Of a DNA stretch of 64,000 nucleotides, positions 28,466 through 37,175 are shown piece by piece. The notes below the pieces were generated by a model. The model did not search any database. It was given only the letters and a program-made list of their open reading frames with translations, and was not told the DNA's origin. Made by a program: the position numbers and the translations under genes. Position 1 is the first letter of the stretch, and each line of letters opens with the position of its first letter. The DNA is from Leifsonia sp. C5G2 (GTDB taxonomy: Bacteria; Actinomycetota; Actinomycetes; Actinomycetales; Microbacteriaceae), in the NCBI RefSeq assembly GCF_013359685.1, contig NZ_JABFMV010000003.1, positions 124,001-188,000 of the forward strand. The letters run 5' to 3'.

Positions 28466-30741
28466 CAACCACCCTGCCGTCCACGAGTGCCGCGCCCGGC
28501 GGCGAGGCGCTCCCCTACCGGGACCCGTCCCTGCCGACCGCCGACCGCGTCCGCGACCTCCTCGGCCGCATGACGGTCGAGGAGAAGGTGGGGCAGATGC
28601 TCCAGCTGGATGCTCGCGACGACCTGCAGGACCACGTCCTGCGGCGTCACGTCGGCTCGATCCTGCACACCTCCCCCGAGCGCATCCTGGAGGCGAACCG
28701 GCTCACCGCGCAGACCCGGCTGCGCATCCCGCTGCTCGTCGGCGAGGACTGCATCCACGGCCACTCCTTCTGGCCCGGCGCCACGATCTTCCCCACCCAG
28801 CTCGGGATGGCGGCGACGTGGGACGCCGAGCTGATCGAGCGCGTCGCCCGGGCCAGCGCGGAGGAGGTCGCGGTGACGGGCGTGCACTGGACCTTCTCGC
28901 CCGTGCTCTGCATCGCCCGCGACCTGCGCTGGGGCCGCGTGGGCGAGACCTTCGGAGAGGATCCGTTCCTCATCGGCGAGCTCGCCAGCGCCATGGTGCG
29001 CGGCTACCAGGGCAGCGGCCTGGACGACCCCACCGCGATCCTCGCCACGGCGAAGCACTTCGCCGGGTACTCGGAGACGCAGGGCGGACGCGACGCGAGC
29101 GAGGCCGACCTCTCGCGGCGGAAGCTGCGCAGCTGGTTCCTCCCGCCGTTCGAGCGCGTCGCCCGCGAGGGCTGCCGCACGTTCATGCTCGGCTACCAGA
29201 GCACCGACGGCGTGCCCATCACCGTGAACGACTGGCTGCTCAGCGACGTGCTCCGCGGCGAGTGGGGCTACACCGGGACGCTCATCACCGACTGGGACAA
29301 CGTCGGGCGCATGGTCTGGGAGCAGCGGGTGCAGCCCGACTACGCCCACGCCGCGGCCGCGGCGGTGCGCGCGGGAAACGACATGGTGATGACGACGCCC
29401 GGGTTCTACGAGGGGGCGCTGGAGGCCGTCGAGCAGGGCCTGCTCGACGAGGACGCCTTCGACGCCGCCGTCGCGCGCATCCTGACGCTCAAGTTCGACC
29501 TCGGTCTGTTCGAGGACCCGCGGCTGCCGTCGCAGGATCTCGACGCCGTGGTCGGGAGCGCCGAACATGCCGCGCTCAACCTGGAGGTGGCACGGCGCTC
29601 GATCGTGCTGCTGGAGAACGACGGGACGCTGCCGCTCACCTCGCCTTCGGTCCGGGTGGCCGTGGTCGGGCCGCTCGCGGACGACGCCCAGACGCAGCTG
29701 GGCGACTGGGCCGGCGGCTCCGGCCAGGCCGGATGGCTGGACGGCCAGCCGCGCGAGATGATCGAGACCGTGCTCGACGGGCTGCGCGCGCTGCCGGGAT
29801 GGGAGGTGCGGCACGCCCGCGGGGCCGACATCCTGACCCTCGAGGACGACCCGCGCGGCACGACGTTCCCCGACGGCCAGCCGCGGCCGCCCGTGGTGGT
29901 GCCGTCGCCGCCCGATCGGGAGCTGATCGACGAAGCCGTCGCTGCGGCGGAAGGGTCGGATGTGGTGGTCGCGGTCGTGGGCGACCGGATCGAGCTCGTC
30001 GGCGAGGGGCGCTCCACGGCGACGCTGGAGCTCATCGGCGGCCAGAACGCGCTGCTCGACGCGGTGATCGAGACGGGCAAGCCGGTCGTCGTCGTGGTGA
30101 TGGCGTCGAAGCCGCTGGTGCTGCCGCCGTCGGTCGCCCGGGCTGCCGCCGTGCTGTGGGCGGCGAGCCCCGGCATGCGCGGCGGCACCGCGATCGCGGA
30201 GATCCTGGCCGGACGCGTCGAGCCGTCGGGCCGGCTCCCGATCTCGTTCGCGCGCCACGCCGGCCAGCAGCCGACGTACTACAACCAGCTGCGCGGCCAG
30301 CACGGCGACCGCTACGCGGACCTCACCCAGCAGCCCGCGTGGGCGTTCGGGGACGGCCTGTCGTACACGACCGTGGAGTATTCGGACCTCGCGCTGGAGC
30401 GCACCGCGCTCGGCCTCGCCGACGAGATCGTGGCCGAGGTGACGGTGCGGAACACGGGCGCGCGCCCGGTCCGCGAGACCGTCCAGGTGTACGTGCGGGA
30501 CACGGTCACCAGCGTCAGCTGGACGGACCGCGAGCTGAAGGCGTACCGCCAGGTGGAATTGCCGCCGGGAGAGTCGGCCCGCGTGCGGGTCGTGCTGCCG
30601 GTCGCGGACTGCACGATCGTGGATGCCGCGGGCACGCGCCTGGTCGAGCCGGGAGCGTTCGAGCTGCTGGTCGGACCCTCGTCGCGGGAGTCGTCGCTGC
30701 TGGCGGCGCCGTTCGAGGTCGTGAGGCCCGTCGCCCACTGA
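28462..30741 (+). CDS. Glycoside hydrolase family 3 beta-glucosidase
   Basis: Retaining glycosidase, 759 residues, without a signal peptide, so it acts in the cytoplasm on imported oligosaccharide. The GH3 N-terminal barrel includes KHFAGYSETQGGRDAS and nucleophile region LITDWDNVGRM near residue 278. The C-terminal sandwich (VAVVGPLADDAQTQLGDW) and a fibronectin-III-like end (RNTGARPVRETVQVYVRD) follow. It overlaps the permease stop and completes the uptake operon. Beta-glucosidase is the likely activity, though beta-xylosidase is possible. Confidence 0.9.
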   Translation: MTTTLPSTSAAPGGEALPYRDPSLPTADRVRDLLGRMTVEEKVGQMLQLDARDDLQDHVLRRHVGSILHTSPERILEANRLTAQTRLRIPLLVGEDCIHGHSFWPGATIFPTQLGMAATWDAELIERVARASAEEVAVTGVHWTFSPVLCIARDLRWGRVGETFGEDPFLIGELASAMVRGYQGSGLDDPTAILATAKHFAGYSETQGGRDASEADLSRRKLRSWFLPPFERVAREGCRTFMLGYQSTDGVPITVNDWLLSDVLRGEWGYTGTLITDWDNVGRMVWEQRVQPDYAHAAAAAVRAGNDMVMTTPGFYEGALEAVEQGLLDEDAFDAAVARILTLKFDLGLFEDPRLPSQDLDAVVGSAEHAALNLEVARRSIVLLENDGTLPLTSPSVRVAVVGPLADDAQTQLGDWAGGSGQAGWLDGQPREMIETVLDGLRALPGWEVRHARGADILTLEDDPRGTTFPDGQPRPPVVVPSPPDRELIDEAVAAAEGSDVVVAVVGDRIELVGEGRSTATLELIGGQNALLDAVIETGKPVVVVVMASKPLVLPPSVARAAAVLWAASPGMRGGTAIAEILAGRVEPSGRLPISFARHAGQQPTYYNQLRGQHGDRYADLTQQPAWAFGDGLSYTTVEYSDLALERTALGLADEIVAEVTVRNTGARPVRETVQVYVRDTVTSVSWTDRELKAYRQVELPPGESARVRVVLPVADCTIVDAAGTRLVEPGAFELLVGPSSRESSLLAAPFEVVRPVAH

Positions 30742-30793
30742 GGACCGGGTCGTGCCCCGCCGGGGGCGCGGCCCGCTCCCGACGGATCGCACG

Positions 30794-30799
30794 TAGAAT
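30794..30799 (+). promoter_or_regulatory. -10 box of rlmC, leaderless
   Basis: TAGAAT lies 10 bases before the rlmC ATG. A GC hairpin at about 30749-30772 precedes it and could end transcription of the GH3 gene. Confidence 0.55.
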
Positions 30800-30809
30800 C
30801 GTCGCCGGG

Positions 30810-31940
30810 ATGGACTGCTCGTACTTCGACGCCGGCGTGTGCCGCTCGTGCACCCTGATGGGCGTGCCGTACGCCGCGCAGCTGGCGGACAAGGACGCGC
30901 ACGCCCGCGACCTGCTCGCCGCCTTCGGCGACGCCGTCTGGCTGCCGCCGGTGGCGAGCGCGGAGTCCGGCTACCGGAACAAGGCCAAGATGGTGATCGG
31001 CGGCACCGTCGACTCCCCCACGATCGGCATCCTCGACGAGAACGGCCGCGGGGTGGACCTGCGCGAGTGCGGGATCTGCGCCCCGGGCATCCGCGCCGCG
31101 CTCCCGGTGATCGCGGACTTCGTGACGCGCACCCGGCTCGCGCCCTACAGCGTCCCGGAGCGTCGTGGCGACCTCAAGTACGTGCTGGTCACCCTCTCCC
31201 CCGACGACGAGCTGATGATCCGGTTCGTGGTGCGGTCGGAGGACGTCGTCGCCCGCATCCGCGCCCGGCTCCCGGAGCTGCGCGCCGCGCTGCCCTCCGC
31301 GCGCGTCGTGACGGCGAACATCCAGCCGGAGCACAAGGCCGTGGTGGAGGGCGACCGGGAGGTCGTGCTGACCCCGGACGCCTCGCTCGTGATGCGGGTG
31401 GGAGCGGTGCCGCTGCGGCTGCGCCCGCAGTCGTTCTTCCAGACCAACACGGCCGTGGCCGAGGCGCTGTACTCCCAGGTGGCCGACTGGGTGGACGCGG
31501 TGTCGCCCGCCAGCGTGTGGGACCTGTACTGCGGTGTCGGCGGCTTCGCGCTCAACGTCGCGGCCCCCGGGCGCCGGGTCGTCGGGGTGGAGACGAGCCG
31601 GGAGGCCGTGCGCAGCGCGCGGGCGACCGCGTCGGCGGCCGCGCTGCCGCACGTGGCGTTCCGTGCGGGCGACGCCACCGCGTTCGCGCGCGACGCGAAG
31701 ACGACCCCGGAGCTCGTGATCGTGAACCCGCCGCGCCGCGGCATCGGCGCGGAGCTCGCGGGCTGGCTCGAGGACTCCGGCGTGCCGTCGGTGGTGTACT
31801 CCAGCTGCAATGCCAAGAGCCTCGCCCACGACCTGGCCCGGATGCCGTCGTACCGCATCCGGACCGGCCGCGTCCTCGACATGTTCCCGCAGACCGGCCA
31901 CCTGGAGGTCGCCGTCCTGCTGGAGCGGTCCGCCGCCTAG
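30810..31940 (+). CDS. rlmC: 23S rRNA (uracil-C5)-methyltransferase, RlmC type
   Basis: SAM-dependent enzyme that makes 5-methyluridine in 23S rRNA, 376 residues. The [4Fe-4S] ligands are Cys3, Cys11, Cys14 (DCSYFDAGVCRSC) and Cys87. The position-3 to -87 spacing matches RlmC rather than the longer RlmD, which has a TRAM domain. The SAM site is DLYCGVGGFAL and the catalytic cysteine is in VYSSCNAKSLAHDL. The start at 30810 is fixed by a TAGAAT box 10 bases upstream. The open frame running back into the GH3 gene is not coding. Confidence 0.9.
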   Translation: MDCSYFDAGVCRSCTLMGVPYAAQLADKDAHARDLLAAFGDAVWLPPVASAESGYRNKAKMVIGGTVDSPTIGILDENGRGVDLRECGICAPGIRAALPVIADFVTRTRLAPYSVPERRGDLKYVLVTLSPDDELMIRFVVRSEDVVARIRARLPELRAALPSARVVTANIQPEHKAVVEGDREVVLTPDASLVMRVGAVPLRLRPQSFFQTNTAVAEALYSQVADWVDAVSPASVWDLYCGVGGFALNVAAPGRRVVGVETSREAVRSARATASAAALPHVAFRAGDATAFARDAKTTPELVIVNPPRRGIGAELAGWLEDSGVPSVVYSSCNAKSLAHDLARMPSYRIRTGRVLDMFPQTGHLEVAVLLERSAA

Positions 31941-31954
31941 CGTCGCCGCCCGCC

Positions 31955-32767
31955 TCAGCCGTCCTTGCGGATCCAGCGGAACGTGATGCGAGAGGCCACC
32001 AGCCCGGCGACGAGCCAGATGAGCAGCACGACCGCGATCCATCCCAGCTGCCAGCTGCCGCTCGGCTCCTGCGAGGCGAAGTCGGCGGGCAGGAAGACGC
32101 TGCGCATCCCCTCGGCGATCCACTTCAGCGGGAAGATGCTCGCGATCGTCTGCAGCCAGGAGGGCAGCACGTCGAACGGGATGTAGACCCCGGAGATGAA
32201 TTGGAGGATGAGCACGATCGGGATGATGACGGCGGTGGCGCTCCTCCCGCTGCGGGGCACAGCCGACAGCGCGATGCCGAGCACAGCGGAGGTCGTGATG
32301 CTGAGCAGGTAGATCCAGGCGAAGCGGAGCCAGAGGTCCGGCTCCGTCGGCAGTTCGACGCCGAAGGCGAGCCACGCGACGACGAGCAGCAGGCCGATCT
32401 GGAGGATGCTGGTCGCCAGCACCTGCCCCATCTTGCCGATGAAGTAGGACATGACCGGCAGCGGCGTTCCGCCGAGCCGTTTGAGGGTCCCGTCGCTCTT
32501 CTCGCCGGCGATGTCGACCGCGAGGTTCTGCACCCCGGAGAGCAGGATGCCCGCGGCGATCATCGCCGGGAGGTAGTACGCCGCCCGGCTGATGCCTCCC
32601 GTGCCGTCGGGCGCGGCCCCGACGTTCCCCAGCCCTTGGAACGCCACCGAGAAGATCCCGAGCATGACCACCGGGAAGAGGAAGGTGAAGAAGATGGTGT
32701 CGCTCTGGCGGAAGTAGAGCATCGTCTCGTAGCGGACCCGTTCGAGCCCCAGCACAGCTGCACTCAC
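31955..32767 (-). CDS. ABC-2 type exporter permease
   Basis: 270 residues with about six membrane segments in the ABC-2 membrane pattern. A long loop contains EKSDGTLKRLGGTPLP, the conserved element of this family. The start is a GTG overlapping the ATPase stop (GTGA). It ends only 14 bp from the end of the convergent rlmC. The substrate is unknown; no linked regulator is seen. Confidence 0.88.
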   Translation of the reverse strand: MSAAVLGLERVRYETMLYFRQSDTIFFTFLFPVVMLGIFSVAFQGLGNVGAAPDGTGGISRAAYYLPAMIAAGILLSGVQNLAVDIAGEKSDGTLKRLGGTPLPVMSYFIGKMGQVLATSILQIGLLLVVAWLAFGVELPTEPDLWLRFAWIYLLSITTSAVLGIALSAVPRSGRSATAVIIPIVLILQFISGVYIPFDVLPSWLQTIASIFPLKWIAEGMRSVFLPADFASQEPSGSWQLGWIAVVLLIWLVAGLVASRITFRWIRKDG

Positions 32768-33624
32768 GAGGCCACCTCCTCGCGGTGGACGAGCTCCAGG
32801 TAGATGTCCTCCAGGCTGGGCCTGACCACCTCCAGCTCCGGTGGTTCGCCGCCGCTGTCGGCGGTGAGCCGTGCGACCAGCGCCGCGGGCGTCTCGGTGC
32901 GCTCCGAGCGGAGGGACCCCGACGCGTCGCGCCAGCGGACGATCGGCACACGCGCCTCCTGGCCGCCGAGTTCACCGATCGCCCCGATGTCGACCAGCCG
33001 CCCGCGGGCGATGACGGCCGCCCGATCGCTGAGCTGTGCCGCCTCGTCGAGGTAGTGCGTGGTGAGAAGGATCGTGGTGCCCTCCCTCTTGAGGGAGCGG
33101 ATCAGGTCCCAGAACCGTCGCCGGGCCTCGGGGTCGAAGCCGGTGGTGGGCTCGTCCAGGAAGAGGAGCTCGGGTCGGCCGATCACGCCGAGGGCGACGT
33201 CGAGCCGTCGCCGCTGGCCACCCGACAGACTGCGCACCCGGGCTTTCGCCTTCTCCGTGAGCCCGACCGCGGCGATCACCTCGTCGACGTCCCGCGGGGC
33301 CGGGTAGAAGCGCGAGAAGTGGGTGAGCTGCTCCCTCACCGACGCGTTGCCCGCCTCGGCGCTGGTCTGGAGCACGATCCCCAGGCGCGCCTTCCACCGT
33401 GTCCCCGCTTTGCCGGGATCAGCCCCGAGCACCGACACCTCGCCGCCTGAACGGTCGCGATACCCCTCGAGGATCTCGATGGTGGTGCTCTTGCCCGCGC
33501 CGTTGGGTCCGAGCAGGGCGAACGTCTCGCCTGCTGCGACGTCGAAGTCGATGCCGCGCACGGCGTCGAAGGTCCCGTAGGACTTGCGGAGGGCCCGGAT
33601 GGAGATCGCGTTCGCAGACGGCAT
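32764..33624 (-). CDS. ABC exporter ATPase
   Basis: 286 residues. Walker A is GPNGAGKSTTIEILEG, signature SLSGGQRRRLDVALG, Walker B LLFLDEPTTGFD, and a C-terminal regulatory stretch follows. It is coupled to the permease by GTGA overlap. Two ATGs are possible, 33633 and 33624. A CATAAT box ends seven bases before the second, so a leaderless start at 33624 is preferred. The pair belongs to the drug/lipid exporter class, with no further substrate evidence. Confidence 0.88.
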   Translation of the reverse strand: MPSANAISIRALRKSYGTFDAVRGIDFDVAAGETFALLGPNGAGKSTTIEILEGYRDRSGGEVSVLGADPGKAGTRWKARLGIVLQTSAEAGNASVREQLTHFSRFYPAPRDVDEVIAAVGLTEKAKARVRSLSGGQRRRLDVALGVIGRPELLFLDEPTTGFDPEARRRFWDLIRSLKREGTTILLTTHYLDEAAQLSDRAAVIARGRLVDIGAIGELGGQEARVPIVRWRDASGSLRSERTETPAALVARLTADSGGEPPELEVVRPSLEDIYLELVHREEVAS

Positions 33625-33746
33625 GGTCTTCATTATGCGGACGCGACCGTGGTGCGGACACGCAGTGGCCGCAATACAAGACGGGCCTCCGCATCTCCAG
33701 CGGACCACGGCGAGCGCCCCGAGGGTCACCCCCTCACGGCGCCACC

Positions 33747-33771
33747 GCGGCCCGCCGCCCGGGCCGGCCGC
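33747..33771 (-). terminator. Possible terminator after msrA
   Basis: A GC-only dyad (GCGGCC ... GGCCGC) lies three bases after the msrA stop; there is no T-tract. Confidence 0.4.
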
Positions 33772-33773
33772 TG

Positions 33774-34283
33774 CTAGCTCGCCGCGGACTCCCGCTTCGG
33801 GAGCTTCCAGCCCGGCCGCACGAAGTGGCAGGTGTAGCCCCACGGGATGCGCTCCAGGTAGTCCTGGTGCTCGGGCTCCGCCTCCCAGAACGGGCCCGCC
33901 TGGCTGACCTCGGTGACGACCTTGCCCGGCCAGAGACCGGACGCGTCCACGTCGGCGATGGTGTCCTCGGCGATGCGGCGCTGCTCGTCGTCCTCGTAGA
34001 AGATCGCGGAACGGTAGCTGGTGCCGACGTCGTTGCCCTGCCGGTTCTTGGTCGACGGGTCGTGGATCTGGAAGAAGAACTCCAGCAGGTCGCGGTAGCT
34101 CGTGCGCTCGGGGTCGTACTCGATCTCGATCGCCTCGGCGTGCGTCCCGTGGTTGCGGTAGGTGGCCTTCGCGACGTCGCCGCCGGTGTAGCCGACGCGC
34201 GTGCCGGTCACGCCCGGCAGCTTGCGGATGAGGTCCTGCATGCCCCAGAAGCAGCCTCCGGCGAGGATGGCCTTCTCTGTCAT
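33774..34283 (-). CDS. msrA: Peptide methionine-S-sulfoxide reductase
   Basis: Repairs methionine-S-sulfoxide in proteins, 169 residues. The catalytic Cys11 lies in [10 protein letters not shown]. The substrate residues YTGG and the [11 protein letters not shown] segment are present. One further cysteine (GYTCHF, near residue 153) is the candidate resolving residue. It follows msrB by 11 bp in the same operon, so both methionine sulfoxide stereoisomers are handled together. The upstream open frame through msrB is not coding. Confidence 0.95.
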   Translation of the reverse strand: MTEKAILAGGCFWGMQDLIRKLPGVTGTRVGYTGGDVAKATYRNHGTHAEAIEIEYDPERTSYRDLLEFFFQIHDPSTKNRQGNDVGTSYRSAIFYEDDEQRRIAEDTIADVDASGLWPGKVVTEVSQAGPFWEAEPEHQDYLERIPWGYTCHFVRPGWKLPKRESAAS

Positions 34284-34294
34284 TGTCGTGCTCC

Positions 34295-34741
34295 TTACTT
34301 GTCGAAGATCGAGCGGTACTGGCCGTATCCGGCCTCGTCCAGCTCTGCGAGCGGGACGAAGCGGAGGGCCGCCGAGTTGATGCAGTAGCGCAGCCCGCCG
34401 GCCTCGGCGGGACCGTCGTCGAACAGGTGACCCAGGTGGCTGTCGCCGTGAGCGGACCGCACCTCGGTGCGCACCATCCCGTACGTGCGGTCGACCTTCT
34501 CGACGATGTTGCCCGGCTCCACCGGCACGGTGAAGCTCGGCCAGCCGGACCGGCTGTCGTACTTGTTCACGGATGCGAAGAGCGGCTCCCCCGACACGAT
34601 GTCGACGTACAGTCCCTCGTCGTGGTTGTCCCAGAACCTGTTGCGGAACGCGGGCTCCGTTGCAGCCTCCTGCGTCACCGCGTACTGCTGCGGCGAGAGC
34701 CGGGAGACAGCCTCCGGGTCCTTGCGGTAGTCGAGTGTCAC
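34295..34741 (-). CDS. msrB: Peptide methionine-R-sulfoxide reductase
   Basis: Reduces methionine-R-sulfoxide, 148 residues. The catalytic cysteine is in [13 protein letters not shown] near residue 128, and SGWPSF and GHLFDDGP are conserved. The four zinc-binding cysteines seen in many MsrB proteins are absent ([11 protein letters not shown]), so this is the zinc-free form. It lies between the DUF559 gene and msrA on one strand. Confidence 0.94.
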   Translation of the reverse strand: MTLDYRKDPEAVSRLSPQQYAVTQEAATEPAFRNRFWDNHDEGLYVDIVSGEPLFASVNKYDSRSGWPSFTVPVEPGNIVEKVDRTYGMVRTEVRSAHGDSHLGHLFDDGPAEAGGLRYCINSAALRFVPLAELDEAGYGQYRSIFDK

Positions 34742-34777
34742 GTTTCCTCCTCGTGCGGCGCGCTGGCTGCGACGCCG

Positions 34778-35653
34778 TCAGTGGATGAAACACGGCGGAG
34801 CACCCAGTTGGTCCCTCCGTTCCTGTGAGTTCGCCGAGTGCGCAAGGACGCGATCCACCGCGTCGATCACCGCCTGCCAGTCGTCCGTCACCTGGCCGGC
34901 GGAGACCCGCAGTCGCGGCGACCCGCGAGCCGCAAGCCGGGCATCCCGCACCCGGTCCCGTTCGAAGGCCTCCCGGTCGCGGTGGAACGCGAACCCGTCG
35001 ATCTCCAGGAACAGCTCCCCGTCGATCCGCATGTCCACTCGGCCGACGCCGTCGACCTGCACCTGCTGCTCGACGAGATGACCGCGCGCCTGCAGTCGCT
35101 GCCGCACGATCGACTCCACGCCGGAGTCCGATCCCGGTCGTGCCAGCATCCACCTCCGTCGCGCGTTGACCGGCTGCCCGGCCAGGATCGCGCGCAGCTG
35201 CCGGAGGGTCACGAGGCCCGCGGTCAGCGCCGTGTCGAAGACCGCGACCGCGGTCTCCTCGTCGGCGCACCGCGCCACCGACCGCAGGCAGTCGGCGACC
35301 GTCACCCTCCAGACCTCCGCCGAGTGCTCGGTCGGCAGCCAGTGGCGCACGTGCGGGCCCTCTACCGGGCCGGCCCTGGCATGCCCACCGAACCGAAGGT
35401 GCAGCCGGGGGTCCGATCCCGCCCACAAGCCGTACGTCCGCGCGGCCGACACGCAGGAGAGACGCCCGCGCGCAAGCACGGCGGCGACCGCAGCGGGCGG
35501 CGCATCCGGCAGCGCATAGACGCCCCGCCGCAGACGGCGCAGCGCCCCCGCGCGGACGGCGGCGGTCAGGTCTTCGGACGTGGCGCCCGTGGCGCGCAGC
35601 TGGAGGGTGGAGGCGATTCCGCCGAGACGGTGCAGGGTTCGTTCGTCGATCAT
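34778..35653 (-). CDS. DUF559-domain protein with AbiEi-like N-terminus
   Basis: 291 residues. The N-terminal third resembles the winged-helix 'AbiEi antitoxin' domain common in actinobacteria ([14 protein letters not shown]). The C-terminal third is a DUF559/Vsr-like PD-(D/E)XK nuclease core with [18 protein letters not shown], giving the D...E-X-D pattern near residues 215-230. No AbiEii toxin gene is adjacent. The role is not established; DNA binding and possible cleavage are inferred from domains only. The ATG at 35653 has GGAG just upstream. Confidence 0.78.
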   Translation of the reverse strand: MIDERTLHRLGGIASTLQLRATGATSEDLTAAVRAGALRRLRRGVYALPDAPPAAVAAVLARGRLSCVSAARTYGLWAGSDPRLHLRFGGHARAGPVEGPHVRHWLPTEHSAEVWRVTVADCLRSVARCADEETAVAVFDTALTAGLVTLRQLRAILAGQPVNARRRWMLARPGSDSGVESIVRQRLQARGHLVEQQVQVDGVGRVDMRIDGELFLEIDGFAFHRDREAFERDRVRDARLAARGSPRLRVSAGQVTDDWQAVIDAVDRVLAHSANSQERRDQLGAPPCFIH

Positions 35654-35736
35654 GGCTCCAGCATCCCGGCGAGCGGGAGACCCACTCGTCCCGATCCCGG
35701 GATCTGTGGAAAGCCCGCGACGCACTCCGCCTGTGT

Positions 35737-35817
35737 ACACCAGCGCTCGAACGTTCGAATCTCCGTCTGGGCCGCCTGACGTCGGAGATTCGAACGAACC
35801 GCGGCCGAATCCCCGAC
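35737..35817. repeat. 81-bp repeat, left copy
   Basis: Identical to 36652-36732 except for two bases, in the same orientation. It contains a 14-bp stem (35752-35765 with 35783-35796, TTCGAATCTCCG core) and the palindrome TCGAACGTTCGA. It lies between divergent genes, so it is not a terminator here. Confidence 0.9.
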
Positions 35818-35919
35818 CGAAGCGGCACGGGTAGACGCCCGACGCCCGAAGGCCGTAGCCTGGCGCCGTTCCGAGAGCCCGCACCCGTTCACAGCACCGA
35901 GCGAAAGAGCAGGAACACC

Positions 35920-36645
35920 ATGGCTTTGCCCACGATCGTCCTCGTCCACGGAGCCTGGGCCGACGCGTCCAGCTGGAATCCGGTCATCACCGACCTGCGC
36001 GACCGCGGGTTCACCGTGCTCGCCCCGCCGAACCTGCTGCGCGGCGCCGCCGGCGACGGAGCCTACGTGGCCTCCTTCGTCGCCCAGCGCACCGAGGGCC
36101 CCGTCGTGCTCGTCGGCCACTCCTATGGCGGGGCCGTCATCAGCGCCGCCGGGCTGAACGGCGGCGACGTGCGCGCCCTGGTCTACATCGACGCCTTCCT
36201 GCCCGACGAGGGCGAGACGGTGTTCGGCCTGCTCGGCGGCTCGGGCTCCGCGCTCGACGTGCCCGACCCGACCACGGTGCTCGACATCGTCGGCTTCCCC
36301 GGCGCCGAGGAGGGCAACGCCGACGCCTACCTCAAGCCGTCGACGGTGCACCAATTCTTCGCGCAGGATCTCGAGGAGGAGGCGCGCGACCAGATCGCGG
36401 CGGGCCAGCGGCCGATCTCGCTCGCGGCCAACACCGCCCCGGCAGGCGCACCCGCCTGGCGGAGCCTGCCGGTCTGGGCGGTCGTCGGCACGGAGGACCG
36501 GGTCATCCCGCCCGCCCTGCAGCGCCGGATGGCCGAGCGGGCCGACGCGACCATCGTCGAGACGCCCTCCAGTCACGTCTCGATGCTGTCGGCGCCGGAT
36601 GTGGCGGTCGGGATGATCGTCGCCGCGGCCGAGTCCTTGACCTAA
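35920..36645 (+). CDS. Alpha/beta hydrolase
   Basis: 241 residues, cytoplasmic esterase-like fold. The oxyanion region is LVHGAWADASSW, nucleophile Ser68 in VGHSYGGAVI, acid in VGTEDRVIP and histidine in SSHVSMLSAP near the end. It resembles the many stand-alone actinobacterial hydrolases of the EstC/salicylate-esterase-like type; the substrate is unknown. AGCAGGA precedes the ATG and a TAGCCT box lies near 35855. Both sides of the gene carry the same 81-bp repeat. Confidence 0.88.
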   Translation: MALPTIVLVHGAWADASSWNPVITDLRDRGFTVLAPPNLLRGAAGDGAYVASFVAQRTEGPVVLVGHSYGGAVISAAGLNGGDVRALVYIDAFLPDEGETVFGLLGGSGSALDVPDPTTVLDIVGFPGAEEGNADAYLKPSTVHQFFAQDLEEEARDQIAAGQRPISLAANTAPAGAPAWRSLPVWAVVGTEDRVIPPALQRRMAERADATIVETPSSHVSMLSAPDVAVGMIVAAAESLT

Positions 36646-36651
36646 GCGGGC

Positions 36652-36732
36652 ACACCAGCGCTCGAACGTTCGAATCTCCGTCAGGGCCGCCTGACGTCGG
36701 AGATTCGAACGAACCGCGGCCGAATCTCCGAC
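36652..36732. repeat. 81-bp repeat, right copy
   Basis: Direct repeat of 35737-35817 with two changes, starting six bases after the hydrolase stop. It could serve as a terminator between the convergent hydrolase and 36741-37175 genes. Confidence 0.9.
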
Positions 36733-36740
36733 GCAAGCCA

Positions 36741-37175
36741 CTAGGACGTCGGCCGGGCCTCGTGCCCCGGCTCGCCGTGCGTCCGCCGCTGCTCCTTGAG
36801 CTCCGCCTCGTAGAGGTGGCGGCGGCCGCCGGCCAGCCGGTCGCGGGCCTCGCGCTCCAGCTCCGTGAACAGCGCGTAGTAGCCGTCGTCGAAGTCCTCC
36901 ACGATCTGGAACGTCCAGCGCCCCTCGATCACGTTCCGGCCGACCAGCTCCCGCTCGATCCGGTCCGCCAGCTCGGCGTGCCCGGCGTCGCGCAGCTTCC
37001 CGGCCGCCTCCCCCAGCGTGAAGTCCGCCTTGCCGGTCAGCCGGTGGAACCCGTACAGCAGGCCGCGGGCGTGCTCCATCACCTCGAGCGCCTCGGAGAG
37101 GCTGCCGAGCGCCTCCACCGTGGCGTCATCCATGCCGTCGGGTCGGGTGTGGGCGTCGTCGGAGCGGTCGGTCAT
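36741..37175 (-). CDS. Conserved actinobacterial protein, unknown function
   Basis: 144 residues, soluble and largely helical, with many charged residues (EALEVMEHARGLLYGFHRL, LADRIERELVGRNVIEGRW, YYALFTELEREARDRLAGG). I do not recognise a characterised family. Its ATG overlaps the stop of the MscS gene (ATGA), so the two are co-translated. Confidence 0.75.
   Translation of the reverse strand: MTDRSDDAHTRPDGMDDATVEALGSLSEALEVMEHARGLLYGFHRLTGKADFTLGEAAGKLRDAGHAELADRIERELVGRNVIEGRWTFQIVEDFDDGYYALFTELEREARDRLAGGRRHLYEAELKEQRRTHGEPGHEARPTS

Noticed and set aside
26254-30741. Very long open frames spanning several genes or lying antisense to them
   Set aside because: High third-position GC keeps shadow frames open. 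Their products are Arg/Ala/Pro/Gly-rich without domains, while the chosen frames carry clear motifs and sensible overlaps.
35747-35758. TCGAACGTTCGA as a LexA/SOS box (also in the right repeat copy)
   Set aside because: The actinobacterial SOS box needs four bases between TCGAAC and GTTCGA; here they abut. The motif is better explained as part of the 81-bp repeat.
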